A stretch of 64,000 bases of DNA from Pseudomonas bharatica CSV86 (GTDB taxonomy: Bacteria > Pseudomonadota > Gammaproteobacteria > Pseudomonadales > Pseudomonadaceae). Under the pieces are notes generated by a model. The model made no database searches and was not told where the DNA came from. It saw nothing but the letters and a program-made list of their open reading frames with translations. Below are positions 39,527 to 49,588 of the stretch, piece by piece (position 1 is the stretch's first letter; every line of letters starts with the position of its first letter). Made by a program: the position numbers and the translations under genes. The stretch is taken from the NCBI RefSeq assembly GCF_000319305.2, contig NZ_AMWJ02000002.1, positions 310,001 through 374,000 of the forward strand. Direction: 5' to 3'.

Positions 39527-40750
39527 TTAGATATCCAGCAGCAGGCGAGCCGGGTCTTCCAGCAGGTTCTTGATGGTTACCAGGAAGGTCACGGCTTCCT
39601 TACCGTCGATCAGGCGGTGATCGTAGGACAGCGCCAGGTACATCATCGGACGGATCACGACCTGGCCATTGATGGCCATCGGACGCTGGATGATGTTGTG
39701 CATGCCGAGGATCGCAGCCTGCGGCGGGTTGACGATCGGGGTCGACATCATCGAACCGAAGGTGCCGCCGTTGGTGATGGTGAAGGTGCCGCCGGTCATC
39801 TCTTCGATGGAGAGCTTGCCGTCACGGGCCTTCTTGCCGAAGGTGGCGATGCCGTTCTCGATCTCGGCCAGGCTCATCAGCTCGGCGTTGCGCAGCACAG
39901 GAACCACCAGGCCACGGTCGCTGGAAACGGCGACGCCGATGTCCGAGTAGCCGTGGTAGACGATGTCGGAACCGTCGATCGAGGCGTTGACCGCAGGGAA
40001 GCGCTTCAGGGCTTCGGTAGCGGCCTTGACGAAGAACGACATGAAGCCCAGGCGCACGCCGTTGTGGGTCTTCTCGAACAGGTCCTTGTACTTCGAACGC
40101 AGGGCCATGACTTCGGTCATGTCGACTTCGTTGAAGGTGGTCAGCATGGCCATGTTCGACTGTGCTTCGACCAGGCGCTCGGCAACCTTGGCCCGCAGGC
40201 GGGTCATTGGTACGCGCTTCTCGGTGCGGTCGCCAGTGGCGGTGACCACCGGAGCGGCGGCAGCGGCGGCCGGCTTGGCAGCCGGGGCAGCGGCAGGCGC
40301 GGACTTCTTGGCGGCAACGGCAGCCACGACGTCTTCCTTGGTAACGCGACCACCCTTGCCGGTGCCGGCAACGGAAGCCAGGTCGATGCCGTTTTCTTCA
40401 GCCAGCTTGCGCGCGGCCGGGGCGGCGATCGGGTCGTCTTCGCCAGCGTCGGCGGCGGCAGCAGCCTGGGCAGGCGCGGCAGCCGGGGCAGCGGCAGGAG
40501 CGGCGGCAACGCCACCGGCCTCGATCGAACCCAGGACCTCGTCGGACAGGACGGTGTCGCCCTCGCCCTTGACGATCGCGCCCAGTACGCCGTCAGCGGT
40601 GGCCAGGACTTCCAGAACGACCTTGTCGGTCTCGATGTCGACGATCAGCTCGTCACGCTTGACGGCTTCGCCCGGTTTCTTGTGCCAGGTGGCAACGGTG
40701 CCGTCGGCAACCGATTCCGGGAAGGTAGGGGCTTTGATCTCGATAGCCAT
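39527..40750 (-). CDS. sucB: 2-oxoglutarate dehydrogenase E2, dihydrolipoyl succinyltransferase
   Basis: 407 residues. A single lipoyl domain with the lipoylated Lys in [14 protein letters not shown], an Ala/Pro-rich flexible linker, a peripheral-subunit-binding domain ([20 protein letters not shown]), another Ala-rich linker, and a catalytic domain with the H-x-x-x-D motif in [15 protein letters not shown]. It forms the 24-mer core of the complex and moves succinyl from E1 to CoA. Located 40 bases after sucA. Confidence 0.97.
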   Translation of the reverse strand: MAIEIKAPTFPESVADGTVATWHKKPGEAVKRDELIVDIETDKVVLEVLATADGVLGAIVKGEGDTVLSDEVLGSIEAGGVAAAPAAAPAAAPAQAAAAADAGEDDPIAAPAARKLAEENGIDLASVAGTGKGGRVTKEDVVAAVAAKKSAPAAAPAAKPAAAAAAPVVTATGDRTEKRVPMTRLRAKVAERLVEAQSNMAMLTTFNEVDMTEVMALRSKYKDLFEKTHNGVRLGFMSFFVKAATEALKRFPAVNASIDGSDIVYHGYSDIGVAVSSDRGLVVPVLRNAELMSLAEIENGIATFGKKARDGKLSIEEMTGGTFTITNGGTFGSMMSTPIVNPPQAAILGMHNIIQRPMAINGQVVIRPMMYLALSYDHRLIDGKEAVTFLVTIKNLLEDPARLLLDI

Positions 40751-40790
40751 TATCAGTGGTTCCTTAATTCGGTTTCAGGTGCGCGAGGCA

Positions 40791-43622
40791 TTAAACGGTG
40801 AAGGCATCTTGCAGCAGTTTTTCCTGCTGCTCGGCGTGCATCGAAGCGTAACCACAGGCCGGGGCCGCAGACGCATCACGACCGGCGTACTCAAGGACCA
40901 GTGCCTTGTTGTGACGACCGAGGATACGGCGCATGTGGTGCTGGCTGCTGTACCAGGCGCCCTGGTTCATCGGTTCTTCCTGACACCACACCACGTCCTT
41001 CAGTTCGGTGTATGGCGCGAGGATTTCAACCAGATCGTCTTCAGGGAACGGATACAGTTGCTCGATACGCACGATGGCGATGTCTTCACGACCTTCGGCA
41101 CGGCGTTTTTCCAGCAGATCGTAGTAGACCTTGCCGCTGCACAGGACCAGACGGGTGACTTTCTTCGGATCGAGGGTGTCGATTTCCGGGATCACGGTCT
41201 GGAACGAGCCTTCGGCCAGATCTTCCAGGGTCGAGATGGCCAGTTTGTGGCGCAGCAGCGACTTCGGTGTCAGTACGATCAGCGGTTTGCGCAGCGGACG
41301 GATCACCTGGCGGCGCAGCAGATGGTAGATCTGGGCCGGGGTGGTCGGTACGCAGACCTGGACGTTGTGCTCGGCACACAGTTGCAGGTAACGCTCCAGG
41401 CGCGCCGAGGAGTGCTCGGGACCCTGGCCTTCGTAACCGTGTGGCAGCAGCATGGTCAGACCGCACAGGCGGCCCCACTTGTGCTCGCCGCTGGTGATGA
41501 ACTGGTCGACCACCACTTGCGCGCCGTTGGCGAAGTCACCGAACTGGGCTTCCCAGATCACCAGCGCGTTCGGCGTGGTGGTCGAGTAGCCGTATTCGAA
41601 GGCCAGTACCGCTTCTTCCGACAGGAAGGAGTCGTACAGGTCGAACTTCGGCTGGCCGTTGAACAGGTTCTGCAGCGGCAGGTAGGTGCTGGCGTCCTTC
41701 TGGTTGTGCAGCACCGCGTGACGGTGCGAGAAGGTGCCGCGACCGACGTCCTGGCCGGTGATGCGAACCGGGTGGCCTTCGAACAGCAGGGTGGCGTAGG
41801 CCATGGTTTCGGCGTAGCCCCAGTTGATCGGCAAGCCACCGGCCTGCATCTTCTGGCGGTCTTCGTAGATCTTCGAAACCTGGCGCTGGACCAGGAAGCC
41901 TTCCGGCAGTTCCAGCAGCTTGGCGGACAGTTCCTGCAGGGTCTTCAGATCGAAGCGGGTGTCGTGACGCGCGGTCCAGGCATGGCCCAGGTACGGACGC
42001 CAGTCGACGAACAGTTCCTTGTTAGGCTCCTTGACCAGGCTTTTCACCACGTGCAGGCCGTTGTCCAGCGCATTGCGGTACTCGTCGACCTTGGCCTGGA
42101 CGCGCTCGGCATCCAGACGACCAGCCTGCACCAGGCTGTCGGCGTAGAGTTCACGGGTAGTGCGCTGCTTGGCGATCTGCTGGTACATCAGCGGCTGGGT
42201 GCCGTTCGGCTCGTCGGCCTCGTTGTGGCCGCGGCGGCGGTAGCAGACCAGGTCGATGACCACGTCACGCTTGAACTGCATGCGGTAGTCGACGGCCAGC
42301 TGGGTCACGAACAGTACCGCTTCCGGATCGTCGCCGTTCACGTGCAGGATCGGCGCCTGGATCATCTTGGCGACGTCGGTGCAGTACTCGGTGGAACGGG
42401 AGTCCAGCGGGTTGCTGATGGTGAAACCAACCTGGTTGTTGATCACGATGTGCACGGTGCCGCCGGTCTTGAAACCGCGGGTCTGCGACATCTGGAAGGT
42501 TTCCATGACCACGCCCTGACCCGCGAACGCGGCGTCACCGTGGATGGAGATCGGCAGGACCTTGTCGCCAACGGTGTCGTTGCGGCGATCCTGACGGGCG
42601 CGAACCGAACCTTCCACCACTGGCGAGACGATTTCCAGGTGGGAAGGGTTGAAGGCCATGGCCAGGTGGACTTCGCCACCGGCAGTCATCACGTTGGACG
42701 AGAAGCCCTGGTGGTACTTCACGTCACCGGAGCCCAGCTCGACCTTCTTCTTGCCTTCGAACTCGTCGAACAGCTCGCGCGGGTTCTTGCCGAAGGTGTT
42801 GACCAGCACGTTGAGACGGCCGCGGTGGGCCATGCCGATAACCACTTCCTTGGTGCCGTAGGAGCCGGAGCGCTGGATCATTTCGTCCAGCATCGGGATC
42901 AGGCTCTCGCCGCCTTCCAGGCCGAAACGCTTGGTGCCCGGGTACTTGGTGCCCAGGTACTTCTCCAGGCCCTCGGCTGCGGTCACGCGCTCGAGCAGGT
43001 GGCTCTGGATGTCGGCGGAGAAGGACGGACGGCCACGCACGCTTTCCAGGCGCTGCTGGAACCAGCTGCGCTGCTCGGAATCGACGATGTGGGTGAACTC
43101 GGCGCCGATGGTGCGACAATATGTCTGCTGCAACGCCTCGAGGATTTCGCGTAGGCTCGCTTCCTCTTTGCCGATGAACAGGTCGCCGGCACGGAAGGTC
43201 GTATCAAGATCGGCATTGGTCAAGCCGTAATGATTGATCGACAGGTCTACTGGCGCAGGGCGCTGCCACAACCCCAGGGGGTCGAGCTTCGCAGCCTGGT
43301 GGCCGCGCATACGGTAGGCCTGGATCAGTCGCAGCACTTCAACCTGCTTCTTCTCATGCTCACTGCTCACGCTACCGGCGGACACCGGTTGGGCGCGGCG
43401 CTGGTTCTTTGCCAGCAGCACGAAATGGTCGCGGATCGTCGAGTGCGATACATCGGTAGCAGTGCTGCCTTCTGCGGGCAACTTCTGGAAGTAGGTGCGC
43501 CACTCTTCTGGCACGGCGTTAGGGTCGTGCAGGTAGAGCTCGTAGAGCTCTTCCACATATGCAGCGTTACCACCTGACAGGTGGGCGCTGTTCCACATGC
43601 GCTGCATCACGCTTTCTTGCAT
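40791..43622 (-). CDS. sucA: 2-oxoglutarate dehydrogenase E1 (thiamine diphosphate-dependent)
   Basis: 943 residues, standard for E1o. It decarboxylates 2-oxoglutarate and succinylates the E2 lipoyl group. N-terminal E2/E3-binding segment (SGGNAAYVEELYELYLHDP); H-R-G-R-L-N-V-L-V-N region and GDAAFAGQGVVMETFQMSQT with the ThDP-binding Asp; C-terminal transketolase-like domain (ALVIWEAQFGDFANGAQVVV) ending LLQDAFTV. It is preceded by a 245-base gap after sdhB with a GC-rich hairpin. Confidence 0.97.
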   Translation of the reverse strand: MQESVMQRMWNSAHLSGGNAAYVEELYELYLHDPNAVPEEWRTYFQKLPAEGSTATDVSHSTIRDHFVLLAKNQRRAQPVSAGSVSSEHEKKQVEVLRLIQAYRMRGHQAAKLDPLGLWQRPAPVDLSINHYGLTNADLDTTFRAGDLFIGKEEASLREILEALQQTYCRTIGAEFTHIVDSEQRSWFQQRLESVRGRPSFSADIQSHLLERVTAAEGLEKYLGTKYPGTKRFGLEGGESLIPMLDEMIQRSGSYGTKEVVIGMAHRGRLNVLVNTFGKNPRELFDEFEGKKKVELGSGDVKYHQGFSSNVMTAGGEVHLAMAFNPSHLEIVSPVVEGSVRARQDRRNDTVGDKVLPISIHGDAAFAGQGVVMETFQMSQTRGFKTGGTVHIVINNQVGFTISNPLDSRSTEYCTDVAKMIQAPILHVNGDDPEAVLFVTQLAVDYRMQFKRDVVIDLVCYRRRGHNEADEPNGTQPLMYQQIAKQRTTRELYADSLVQAGRLDAERVQAKVDEYRNALDNGLHVVKSLVKEPNKELFVDWRPYLGHAWTARHDTRFDLKTLQELSAKLLELPEGFLVQRQVSKIYEDRQKMQAGGLPINWGYAETMAYATLLFEGHPVRITGQDVGRGTFSHRHAVLHNQKDASTYLPLQNLFNGQPKFDLYDSFLSEEAVLAFEYGYSTTTPNALVIWEAQFGDFANGAQVVVDQFITSGEHKWGRLCGLTMLLPHGYEGQGPEHSSARLERYLQLCAEHNVQVCVPTTPAQIYHLLRRQVIRPLRKPLIVLTPKSLLRHKLAISTLEDLAEGSFQTVIPEIDTLDPKKVTRLVLCSGKVYYDLLEKRRAEGREDIAIVRIEQLYPFPEDDLVEILAPYTELKDVVWCQEEPMNQGAWYSSQHHMRRILGRHNKALVLEYAGRDASAAPACGYASMHAEQQEKLLQDAFTV

Positions 43623-43802
43623 GCTTGGTCACCCTCGGTTAGGGGCCTCGATCGGCAGAACCACGTAAGCCTGGAGTCATCTCACCAAAACCAGGCCTGC
43701 AAGATCCCGCAGATTTACCGGGTACCAGCCCGGATGCCCCTGCTGGTCTCATATCTTCATAGGTAAAGCTCGGGCTTTTGACCCTCGCTCGGGTTGCACC
43801 TC

Positions 43803-43825
43803 GGTGCGGGCTGGGCGCCCGCACC
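43803..43825. other. GC-rich hairpin in the sdhB-sucA gap
   Basis: Nine-base perfect stem GGTGCGGGC / GCCCGCACC with a five-base loop, in the 245-base gap between sdhB and sucA. There is no T-run on the sense (minus) strand, so it is not a standard terminator; it may be a processing or stabilising structure between the two halves of the operon. Confidence 0.45.
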
Positions 43826-43867
43826 TTGGCGTACTGCGGTTACAACATCTACATCACACTTGCAGAA

Positions 43868-44572
43868 TCAGGTACCGCTTTGCAGCAGCATGTTGCGTAC
43901 GTGACCGATCGCCTTGGTCGGGTTCAGACCCTTCGGGCAGACGTTCACGCAGTTCATGATCCCGCGGCAGCGGAATACGCTGAACGGGTCATCCAGGGAC
44001 GCCAGGCGCTCCTGGGTCTTGGTGTCGCGGCTGTCGGCCAGGAAACGGTAGGCCTGCAGCAAGGCGGCCGGACCGAGGAACTTGTCGGGGTTCCACCAGA
44101 ACGACGGGCAGGAGGTCGAGCAGCAGGCGCACAGGATGCACTCGTACAGACCGTCCAGCTTGTCACGTTCTTCCGGCGACTGCAGACGCTCGATAGCCGG
44201 GGCCGGAGTATCGTTCTGCAGGAACGGCTTCACCTTCTCGTACTGCTTGTAGAAGATGCTCATGTCGACGACCAGGTCACGGATAACCGGCAGACCAGGC
44301 AGCGGACGCACCACCAACTTGTTACCTTTTACGACAGAGGACAGCGGCGTGATGCACGCCAGGCCGTTCTTGCCGTTGATGTTCATGCCGTCGGAACCGC
44401 AAACGCCTTCACGGCAGGAGCGACGGTAGGAGAAACCCTCGTCCTGTTCCTTGATCAGCGCCAGCACGTCCAGCACCATCAGGTCCTTGCCACCGGTATC
44501 GACCTGGAACACCTGGGTTTTAGGCGCCGAATCGGTATCCGGGTTGTAACGATAAACTTCAACTTGCAACAT
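43868..44572 (-). CDS. sdhB: Succinate dehydrogenase iron-sulfur subunit
   Basis: 234 residues from the ATG at 44572 (AAGGGTGG 5 bases upstream); an in-frame GTG at 44581 is an alternative. Electron carrier of complex II: [2Fe-2S] ligands in SCREGVCGSDGMNINGKNGL and the following A-C; [4Fe-4S] and [3Fe-4S] ligands in CILCACCSTSCPS and CRGIMNCVNVCPKGLNP. It links the SdhA flavin to ubiquinone at the membrane. Fourth gene of sdhCDAB. Confidence 0.97.
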   Translation of the reverse strand: MLQVEVYRYNPDTDSAPKTQVFQVDTGGKDLMVLDVLALIKEQDEGFSYRRSCREGVCGSDGMNINGKNGLACITPLSSVVKGNKLVVRPLPGLPVIRDLVVDMSIFYKQYEKVKPFLQNDTPAPAIERLQSPEERDKLDGLYECILCACCSTSCPSFWWNPDKFLGPAALLQAYRFLADSRDTKTQERLASLDDPFSVFRCRGIMNCVNVCPKGLNPTKAIGHVRNMLLQSGT

Positions 44573-44583
44573 GGCGGCCACCC

Positions 44584-46356
44584 TTAGTAAGTCCGGACTT
44601 TTGGTTCGAACGCCGGTACGGTCTTCGGCGCGAAGTTGACTGCACGCTTGGCAACCCGCTTCTCACCGGGGAAGTACAGGGTGTGGCACAGCCAGTTTTC
44701 GTCATCACGGTCTTCGTAGTCTTCACGGGCGTGAGCGCCGCGGGACTCTTTACGGACTTCGGCCGCGATGGCGGTAGCTTCGGCGACTTCCAGCAGGTTC
44801 TGCAGCTCCAGCGCTTCGATACGCGCAGTGTTGAACGCCTGGGACTTGTCGTTGATCTTGACGTTGGCGATACGCTCGCGCAGGTCGGCCAGCTGGGCGA
44901 TACCCTTCTGCATGTATTCGCCGGTACGGAACACACCGAAGTAGTTCTGCATGCAGCTCTGCAGCTCGCGCTTCAGGGTTGCCACGTCTTCACCGGTGGT
45001 ACGCTCGTTGAGCTTGTTCAGACGGTTCAGGGCGACTTCGACGTCGGTGTCGCTGGCGTCGCGGTATTCGATACCGTCGGTCAGCGCCTTCTCCAGGTGC
45101 AGGCCGGCAGCGCGGCCGAAGACCACCAGGTCGAGCAGCGAATTGCCGCCCAGGCGGTTGGCACCGTGGACCGATACGCACGCCACTTCGCCTACGGCGA
45201 ACAGACCCGGGATGATCTGGTCCTGGCCGTTGGCGTCCTGGGTGATGGCCTGGCCATGAATGTTGGTGGCAACGCCGCCCATCATGTAGTGGCAGGTTGG
45301 AACGACCGGCACCGGTGCGACCACAGGGTCGACGTGGGCGAAGGTCTTGGACAGCTCGCAGATGCCTGGCAGGCGGCTGTGCAGGACTTCCTCGCCGAGG
45401 TGGTCGAGCTTCAGCATCACGTGGTCGCCGTTAGGGCCACAGCCGTTGCCGGCGATGATTTCCTTGACCATGGAACGGGCAACCACGTCGCGACCCGCGA
45501 GGTCTTTCGCGTTCGGAGCGTAACGCTCCATGAAACGCTCGCCGTGCTTGTTGATCAGGTAACCGCCTTCACCACGGCAGCCTTCGGTGACCAGTACACC
45601 TGCGCCGGCGATGCCGGTCGGGTGGAACTGCCACATTTCGATGTCCTGCACCGGAACGCCGGCACGCAGGGCCATGCCAACGCCGTCACCGGTGTTGATC
45701 AGGGCGTTGGTGGTCGAAGCGTAGATGCGACCGGCACCGCCGGTAGCCAGTACGGTGGCCTTCGAACGGATGTACTGGGTTTCGCCGGTTTCGATGCAGA
45801 TGGCGATCACACCGACGAACGCGCCGTCCTGGTTCTTCACCAGGTCAACCGCGTAGTACTCGTTGAGGAAGGTGGTGCCTGCCTTCAGGTTGCCCTGGTA
45901 CAGGGTGTGCAGCAGCGCGTGACCGGTACGGTCGGAAGCGGCACAGGTACGGGCAGCCTGGCCACCCTTGCCGAAGTCCTTGGACTGGCCGCCGAACGGA
46001 CGCTGGTAGATACGACCGGTTTCGGTACGGGAGAACGGCAGGCCCATGTGGTCCAGTTCGAAGACCGCGGCCGGACCTTCCTGACACATGTATTCGATAG
46101 CGTCCTGGTCACCGATGTAGTCGGAACCCTTGACGGTATCGTACATGTGCCAGCGCCAGTCATCGTTCGGGTCGGCCGAAGCGATGGCGCAGGTGATGCC
46201 GCCCTGTGCCGACACGGTGTGCGAACGGGTCGGGAAGACCTTGGTGATCACCGCGGTCTTGTGACCGCCCTGTGCCAGTTGCAGCGCAGCGCGCATACCG
46301 GCACCGCCGCCGCCGACAATGATGGCGTCGAAAGAAATCGTTGGAATGATAGCCAT
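44584..46356 (-). CDS. sdhA: Succinate dehydrogenase flavoprotein subunit
   Basis: 590 residues. It oxidises succinate to fumarate at covalently bound FAD. FAD fold [20 protein letters not shown]; the histidine that carries FAD is in [12 protein letters not shown]; substrate-binding region includes [20 protein letters not shown] and R-L-G-G-N-S-L-L-D. The C-terminus [16 protein letters not shown] is typical. It follows sdhD by 3 bases. Confidence 0.98.
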   Translation of the reverse strand: MAIIPTISFDAIIVGGGGAGMRAALQLAQGGHKTAVITKVFPTRSHTVSAQGGITCAIASADPNDDWRWHMYDTVKGSDYIGDQDAIEYMCQEGPAAVFELDHMGLPFSRTETGRIYQRPFGGQSKDFGKGGQAARTCAASDRTGHALLHTLYQGNLKAGTTFLNEYYAVDLVKNQDGAFVGVIAICIETGETQYIRSKATVLATGGAGRIYASTTNALINTGDGVGMALRAGVPVQDIEMWQFHPTGIAGAGVLVTEGCRGEGGYLINKHGERFMERYAPNAKDLAGRDVVARSMVKEIIAGNGCGPNGDHVMLKLDHLGEEVLHSRLPGICELSKTFAHVDPVVAPVPVVPTCHYMMGGVATNIHGQAITQDANGQDQIIPGLFAVGEVACVSVHGANRLGGNSLLDLVVFGRAAGLHLEKALTDGIEYRDASDTDVEVALNRLNKLNERTTGEDVATLKRELQSCMQNYFGVFRTGEYMQKGIAQLADLRERIANVKINDKSQAFNTARIEALELQNLLEVAEATAIAAEVRKESRGAHAREDYEDRDDENWLCHTLYFPGEKRVAKRAVNFAPKTVPAFEPKVRTY

Positions 46357-46359
46357 GAA

Positions 46360-46728
46360 TCAGATACCCCAGAGAATCTGCACACCCCAGACGAAGTACG
46401 CGAACATCGCGACACCACATACCGCCTGGAACAGGAAACGAATCGCAGTCGCCGACTTGCCGAACGCCATAGGGGTCAGGTAGTCGGTTGCAATGGTCCA
46501 CATGCCGACCCAGGCGTGAGCGCCCAGGGCAACCAGTGCCAGCAGACTGAAGATACGCATCGCGTTATTGGAGAACAGAGCGTGCCACTGGGCATATTCG
46601 ATGCCAGGGTGCGCTACCAGGTAGCCGATCAGGAAGATGAAATAAGCCGCGAGAACGACCGCAGAAACGCGCTGCGCCATCCAGTCATAGAGGCCCGAAC
46701 GCGAAAGGTTCGTGACGTTGGTTACCAT
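46360..46728 (-). CDS. sdhD: Succinate dehydrogenase membrane anchor subunit
   Basis: 122 residues from the ATG at 46728 (GGAG 7 bases upstream), overlapping the end of sdhC by 7 bases. Three hydrophobic helices (about 20-45, 60-85 and 92-118); the heme-ligand-type histidine lies in ALVALGAHAWVGMWTI. With SdhC it holds heme b and the quinone site. Confidence 0.95.
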   Translation of the reverse strand: MVTNVTNLSRSGLYDWMAQRVSAVVLAAYFIFLIGYLVAHPGIEYAQWHALFSNNAMRIFSLLALVALGAHAWVGMWTIATDYLTPMAFGKSATAIRFLFQAVCGVAMFAYFVWGVQILWGI

Positions 46729-47108
46729 ATCCAAACTCCTGCCAGCACGATCACCACCACGGAGATGACGATGACGATTTTCGAGCCCAGCTTACCGCCT
46801 TCCAGCGTCTCGCCGATGCCCATGTCCATGATCAGATGGCGCACACCGGCCACCAGGTGATACAGCAAGGCGGACAGCAGAGCCCAGAACACGAACTTGG
46901 CCAGCGGACTGGTCAGACACGCCTTCACCTCGCCAAAGCCTTCCTCGGAACCCAGGGATTTGCCCAATGCATAAAGCATGATGGCCAGGCCCAGGAACAG
47001 GATGACGCCGGAGATGCGGTGAAGAATGGACGTGTAAGCAGTGATCGGGAGTTTGATGGTCCTTAGGTCTAGGTTTACAGGTCGTTGGCTTTTCACGGCT
47101 TTTTTCAC
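46722..47108 (-). CDS. sdhC: Succinate dehydrogenase cytochrome b556 subunit
   Basis: 128 residues from a GTG at 47108; AGGGGC upstream supports it, and an in-frame GTG at 47093 lacks a site. Signature R-P-V-N-L-D-L-R-T-I-K-L-P-I-T-A and SILHRISGVILFLGL; heme-ligand His in LLYHLVAGVRHLIMD. Three transmembrane helices. First gene of sdhCDAB, with a promoter about 115 bases upstream. Confidence 0.95.
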   Translation of the reverse strand: MKKAVKSQRPVNLDLRTIKLPITAYTSILHRISGVILFLGLAIMLYALGKSLGSEEGFGEVKACLTSPLAKFVFWALLSALLYHLVAGVRHLIMDMGIGETLEGGKLGSKIVIVISVVVIVLAGVWIW

Positions 47109-47230
47109 ACTGAAGAGCCCCTAGCAAGCAGGGCAAAGTTGTTGGTAAGTGTACTGGTCAGGTACCCACCACCCAGGGAGCGGCGACCCCCAGTCAGACG
47201 GGCGCGGATGCCCCTGGCGGTCGGGTGCCG

Positions 47231-47259
47231 AGTATAGACAGTTAGGCTACTAATGACAA
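47231..47259 (-). promoter_or_regulatory. Sigma-70-type promoter of sdhCDAB
   Basis: Minus strand TTGTCA (47254-47259), 17-base spacer, TATACT (47231-47236); each box matches five of six consensus bases. Predicted start is about 115 bases before sdhC. Confidence 0.7.
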
Positions 47260-47373
47260 CGTGAAGGGGTAGCCCAAATAGCGCATTGCCTTTATCGAAC
47301 AAAAGGCGTAAACGGGCGACATTTTCGAGGAAAAACAGGGCCTAAACCCCATTACAACCGTGCTTTAGGCAAA

Positions 47374-47401
47374 TTGACATTCGAATTTATCTCACTATAG
47401 T
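47374..47401 (+). promoter_or_regulatory. Sigma-70-type promoter of gltA
   Basis: TTGACA (47374-47379), 16-base spacer, TATAGT (47396-47401). Predicted start near 47408, giving a leader of about 50 bases that ends with AGGAGG. Confidence 0.78.
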
Positions 47402-47458
47402 GGTGCGGGCCCTGCGTGGGGGTCTGTCAGATGATTTCAAGCATTAATAGGAGGCCAC

Positions 47459-48748
47459 ATGGCTGACAAAAAAGCGCAGTTGGTCATCGAGGGCGCAGCC
47501 CCCGTCGAGCTGCCCATTTTAACCGGCACCGTTGGTCCAGATGTTATCGACGTCAGAGGGTTGGGGGCCACGGGTCACTTCACTTTCGACCCTGGTTTCA
47601 TGGCGACCGCATCCTGCGAGTCGAAGATCACCTACATCGACGGCGACAAGGGCATCCTGCTGCATCGTGGCTACCCGATCGAACAGCTCGCCGAGCAATC
47701 CGACTACCTCGAAACCTGCTACCTGCTGCTCAACGGCGAACTGCCGAACGCCGAGCAGAAGGCCCAGTTCGTCAGCACCGTGAAGAACCACACCATGGTG
47801 CACGAGCAGTTGAAGTCCTTCTTCAACGGCTTCCGCCGCGACGCCCACCCGATGGCCGTGATGTGCGGCGTGGTCGGCGCCCTGTCGGCGTTCTACCACG
47901 ACTCGCTGGACATCAATAACCCGCAGCACCGGGAAATCTCCGCCGTTCGCCTGGTCGCCAAGATGCCGACCCTGGCCGCGATGGTCTACAAGTACTCCAT
48001 GGGCCAGCCCATGATGTACCCGCGCAACGACCTGTCGTATGCGGAAAACTTCCTGCACATGATGTTCAACACCCCGTGCGAGATCAAACCGATCAGCCCG
48101 GTACTGGCCAAGGCGATGGACCGGATCTTCATCCTCCACGCCGACCACGAACAGAACGCCTCCACCTCCACCGTGCGCCTGGCCGGCTCTTCGGGCGCCA
48201 ACCCATTCGCCTGTATCGCCGCCGGTATCGCTGCACTGTGGGGCCCTGCCCACGGCGGTGCGAACGAGGCCGTGCTGACCATGCTCGACGAGATCGGCGA
48301 TGTGTCCAACATCGACAAGTTCATCGCCAAGGCGAAGGACAAGAACGATCCGTTCAAACTGATGGGCTTCGGTCACCGCGTTTACAAGAACCGTGACCCG
48401 CGCGCCACCGTGATGAAGCAGACCTGCGACGAAGTCCTGCGCGAGCTGGGCATCACCAACGATCCGCAACTGGAACTGGCGATGCGCCTGGAAGAGATCG
48501 CCCTGACCGATCCGTACTTCATCGAGCGCTCGCTGTACCCGAACGTCGACTTCTACTCGGGCATCATCCTCAAGGCGATCGGCATTCCGACCAGCATGTT
48601 CACCGTGATCTTCGCCCTGGCGCGGACCGTCGGCTGGATCTCGCACTGGAAGGAAATGCTCTCCAGCCCTTACAAGATCGGCCGTCCTCGCCAGCTGTAC
48701 ACCGGCTACGAGTCCCGCGACCTGGTCAAGCTGGAAGACCGCAAGTAA
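47459..48748 (+). CDS. gltA: Citrate synthase
   Basis: 429 residues, type II hexameric length. It condenses acetyl-CoA and oxaloacetate as the entry to the TCA cycle. Active-site histidines and aspartate: [32 protein letters not shown] and the Asp in [10 protein letters not shown]. It has a strong AGGAGG 7 bases before the ATG and its own promoter and terminator. It is divergent from sdhCDAB, the standard Pseudomonas order. Confidence 0.98.
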   Translation: MADKKAQLVIEGAAPVELPILTGTVGPDVIDVRGLGATGHFTFDPGFMATASCESKITYIDGDKGILLHRGYPIEQLAEQSDYLETCYLLLNGELPNAEQKAQFVSTVKNHTMVHEQLKSFFNGFRRDAHPMAVMCGVVGALSAFYHDSLDINNPQHREISAVRLVAKMPTLAAMVYKYSMGQPMMYPRNDLSYAENFLHMMFNTPCEIKPISPVLAKAMDRIFILHADHEQNASTSTVRLAGSSGANPFACIAAGIAALWGPAHGGANEAVLTMLDEIGDVSNIDKFIAKAKDKNDPFKLMGFGHRVYKNRDPRATVMKQTCDEVLRELGITNDPQLELAMRLEEIALTDPYFIERSLYPNVDFYSGIILKAIGIPTSMFTVIFALARTVGWISHWKEMLSSPYKIGRPRQLYTGYESRDLVKLEDRK

Positions 48749-48763
48749 GCCTCGGCCGAACGC

Positions 48764-48793
48764 AAAAAGGCTGCCCTCCGGCAGCCTTTTTTA
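48764..48793 (+). terminator. Rho-independent terminator of gltA
   Basis: AAAAAGGCTGCC CTCC GGCAGCCTTTTTT, 15 bases after the gltA stop; bidirectional appearance. Confidence 0.92.
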
Positions 48794-48807
48794 TTTGCAA
48801 CGCGGGC

Positions 48808-48884
48808 CCTGTGGGAGCGGGTTCACCCGCGATTGCTATGGTGAACTGACTGCCGCAATCGCGGGTAAACCCCGCTCCCACAGG
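48808..48884. repeat. REP pair of a second sequence family
   Basis: CCTGTGGGAGCGGGTTCACC then CGCGATTGC, with inverted partner GCAATCGCGGGTAAACCCCG then CTCCCACAGG. The stem differs from all other REPs in the window (GCGGGT-CACCCGC instead of GCTGGC-GCCAGC). Confidence 0.88.
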
Positions 48885-48949
48885 GTCGCGGCACTTTCTA
48901 GCACCAGACAGTTGCCGGTCAGCGAAGGAAACCCAACAACTGTTACGCC

Positions 48950-49554
48950 TCACTTCGCCGCTTCGGCTTTCTCCTTCAACGCCTTCAAGGTGTTGAACGG
49001 CGCCTCGACCACGAATTTGTTCGACAACCAGGACGGCACGCTCCCCCCGGATCGGTGTGCAACTGGTAGGTCACCTCGGTGGCATCGCCCTTGGGCACCA
49101 GCTTCCAGAAACCGTTGGCCGCCGCCACCCGCACAAAGTCCTTGTCCTGTGGCTGGTAGGTCGGCGCCGCCTCGATCGTGCGCGTTACGCTGCCATCAGC
49201 ACCCTGCTCGGTAGTGATATGCAGCACCGAGTCCCGCGCGGTCACCGGCCACGGCGTATTGAACTGCGCATAGGTCCAGCTCTGGTTGCCTTCATGCTTG
49301 AGCAGCTTCTGCATCTTGCACTCGTGGATCCAGGTACAGGAACCCGCCACATCCTCCTGCAGCCTTGCAATGGTCGCCACCGGCGCCTTGATCAGGGCGA
49401 CACCGCGATAAGCCTTGTACTTGGAGCCCGCCACATCACTGAGGGAGACCTGGATGCCCTGCTCGTTCTTCACCTCTTGCCATTGCTCGGCAAAGGCCAC
49501 GCTCGACAAGGCAGTCAAACCTACGATTACAGCTACATGCTTGAACGATCTCAT
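48950..49554 (-). CDS. Exported START-domain (lipid-transfer fold) protein, apparent frameshift near the C-terminus
   Basis: Signal peptide MRSFKHVAVIVGLTALSSVA(FA). The mature part (YKAYRGVALIKAPVATIARL, CTWIHECKMQKLL, TPWPVTARDSVLHITTE) has the START/SRPBCC pattern: W-P-V-x-x-R-D and conserved Trp residues. As written the frame runs out of homology after YQLHTDPGG and stops at 48985. One base added to the C6 run (49043-49048) reads SVPSWLSNKFVVEAPFNTLK through to the TGA at 48950-48952, about 201 residues, the normal end for this family. Probably a periplasmic lipid-binding protein; ligand unknown. Confidence 0.8.
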
Positions 49555-49588
49555 CCGCTTGTTTTCCTTATTGTCGAAGATCCGGCTT

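Larger units (their letters stand above)
47109..47458. other. Divergent promoter region between sdhC and gltA
   Basis: 350 bases with no coding sequence. It contains one sigma-70-type promoter reading left (sdhC) and one reading right (gltA), with about 115 bases between their -35 boxes for regulators. The gltA leader ends in an AGGAGG ribosome site. Confidence 0.8.

Noticed and set aside
39963-43154. 1,063-codon plus-strand frame antisense to sucB and sucA
   Set aside because: Both antisense partners are unmistakable TCA enzymes; the frame has no recognisable domain or start signal.
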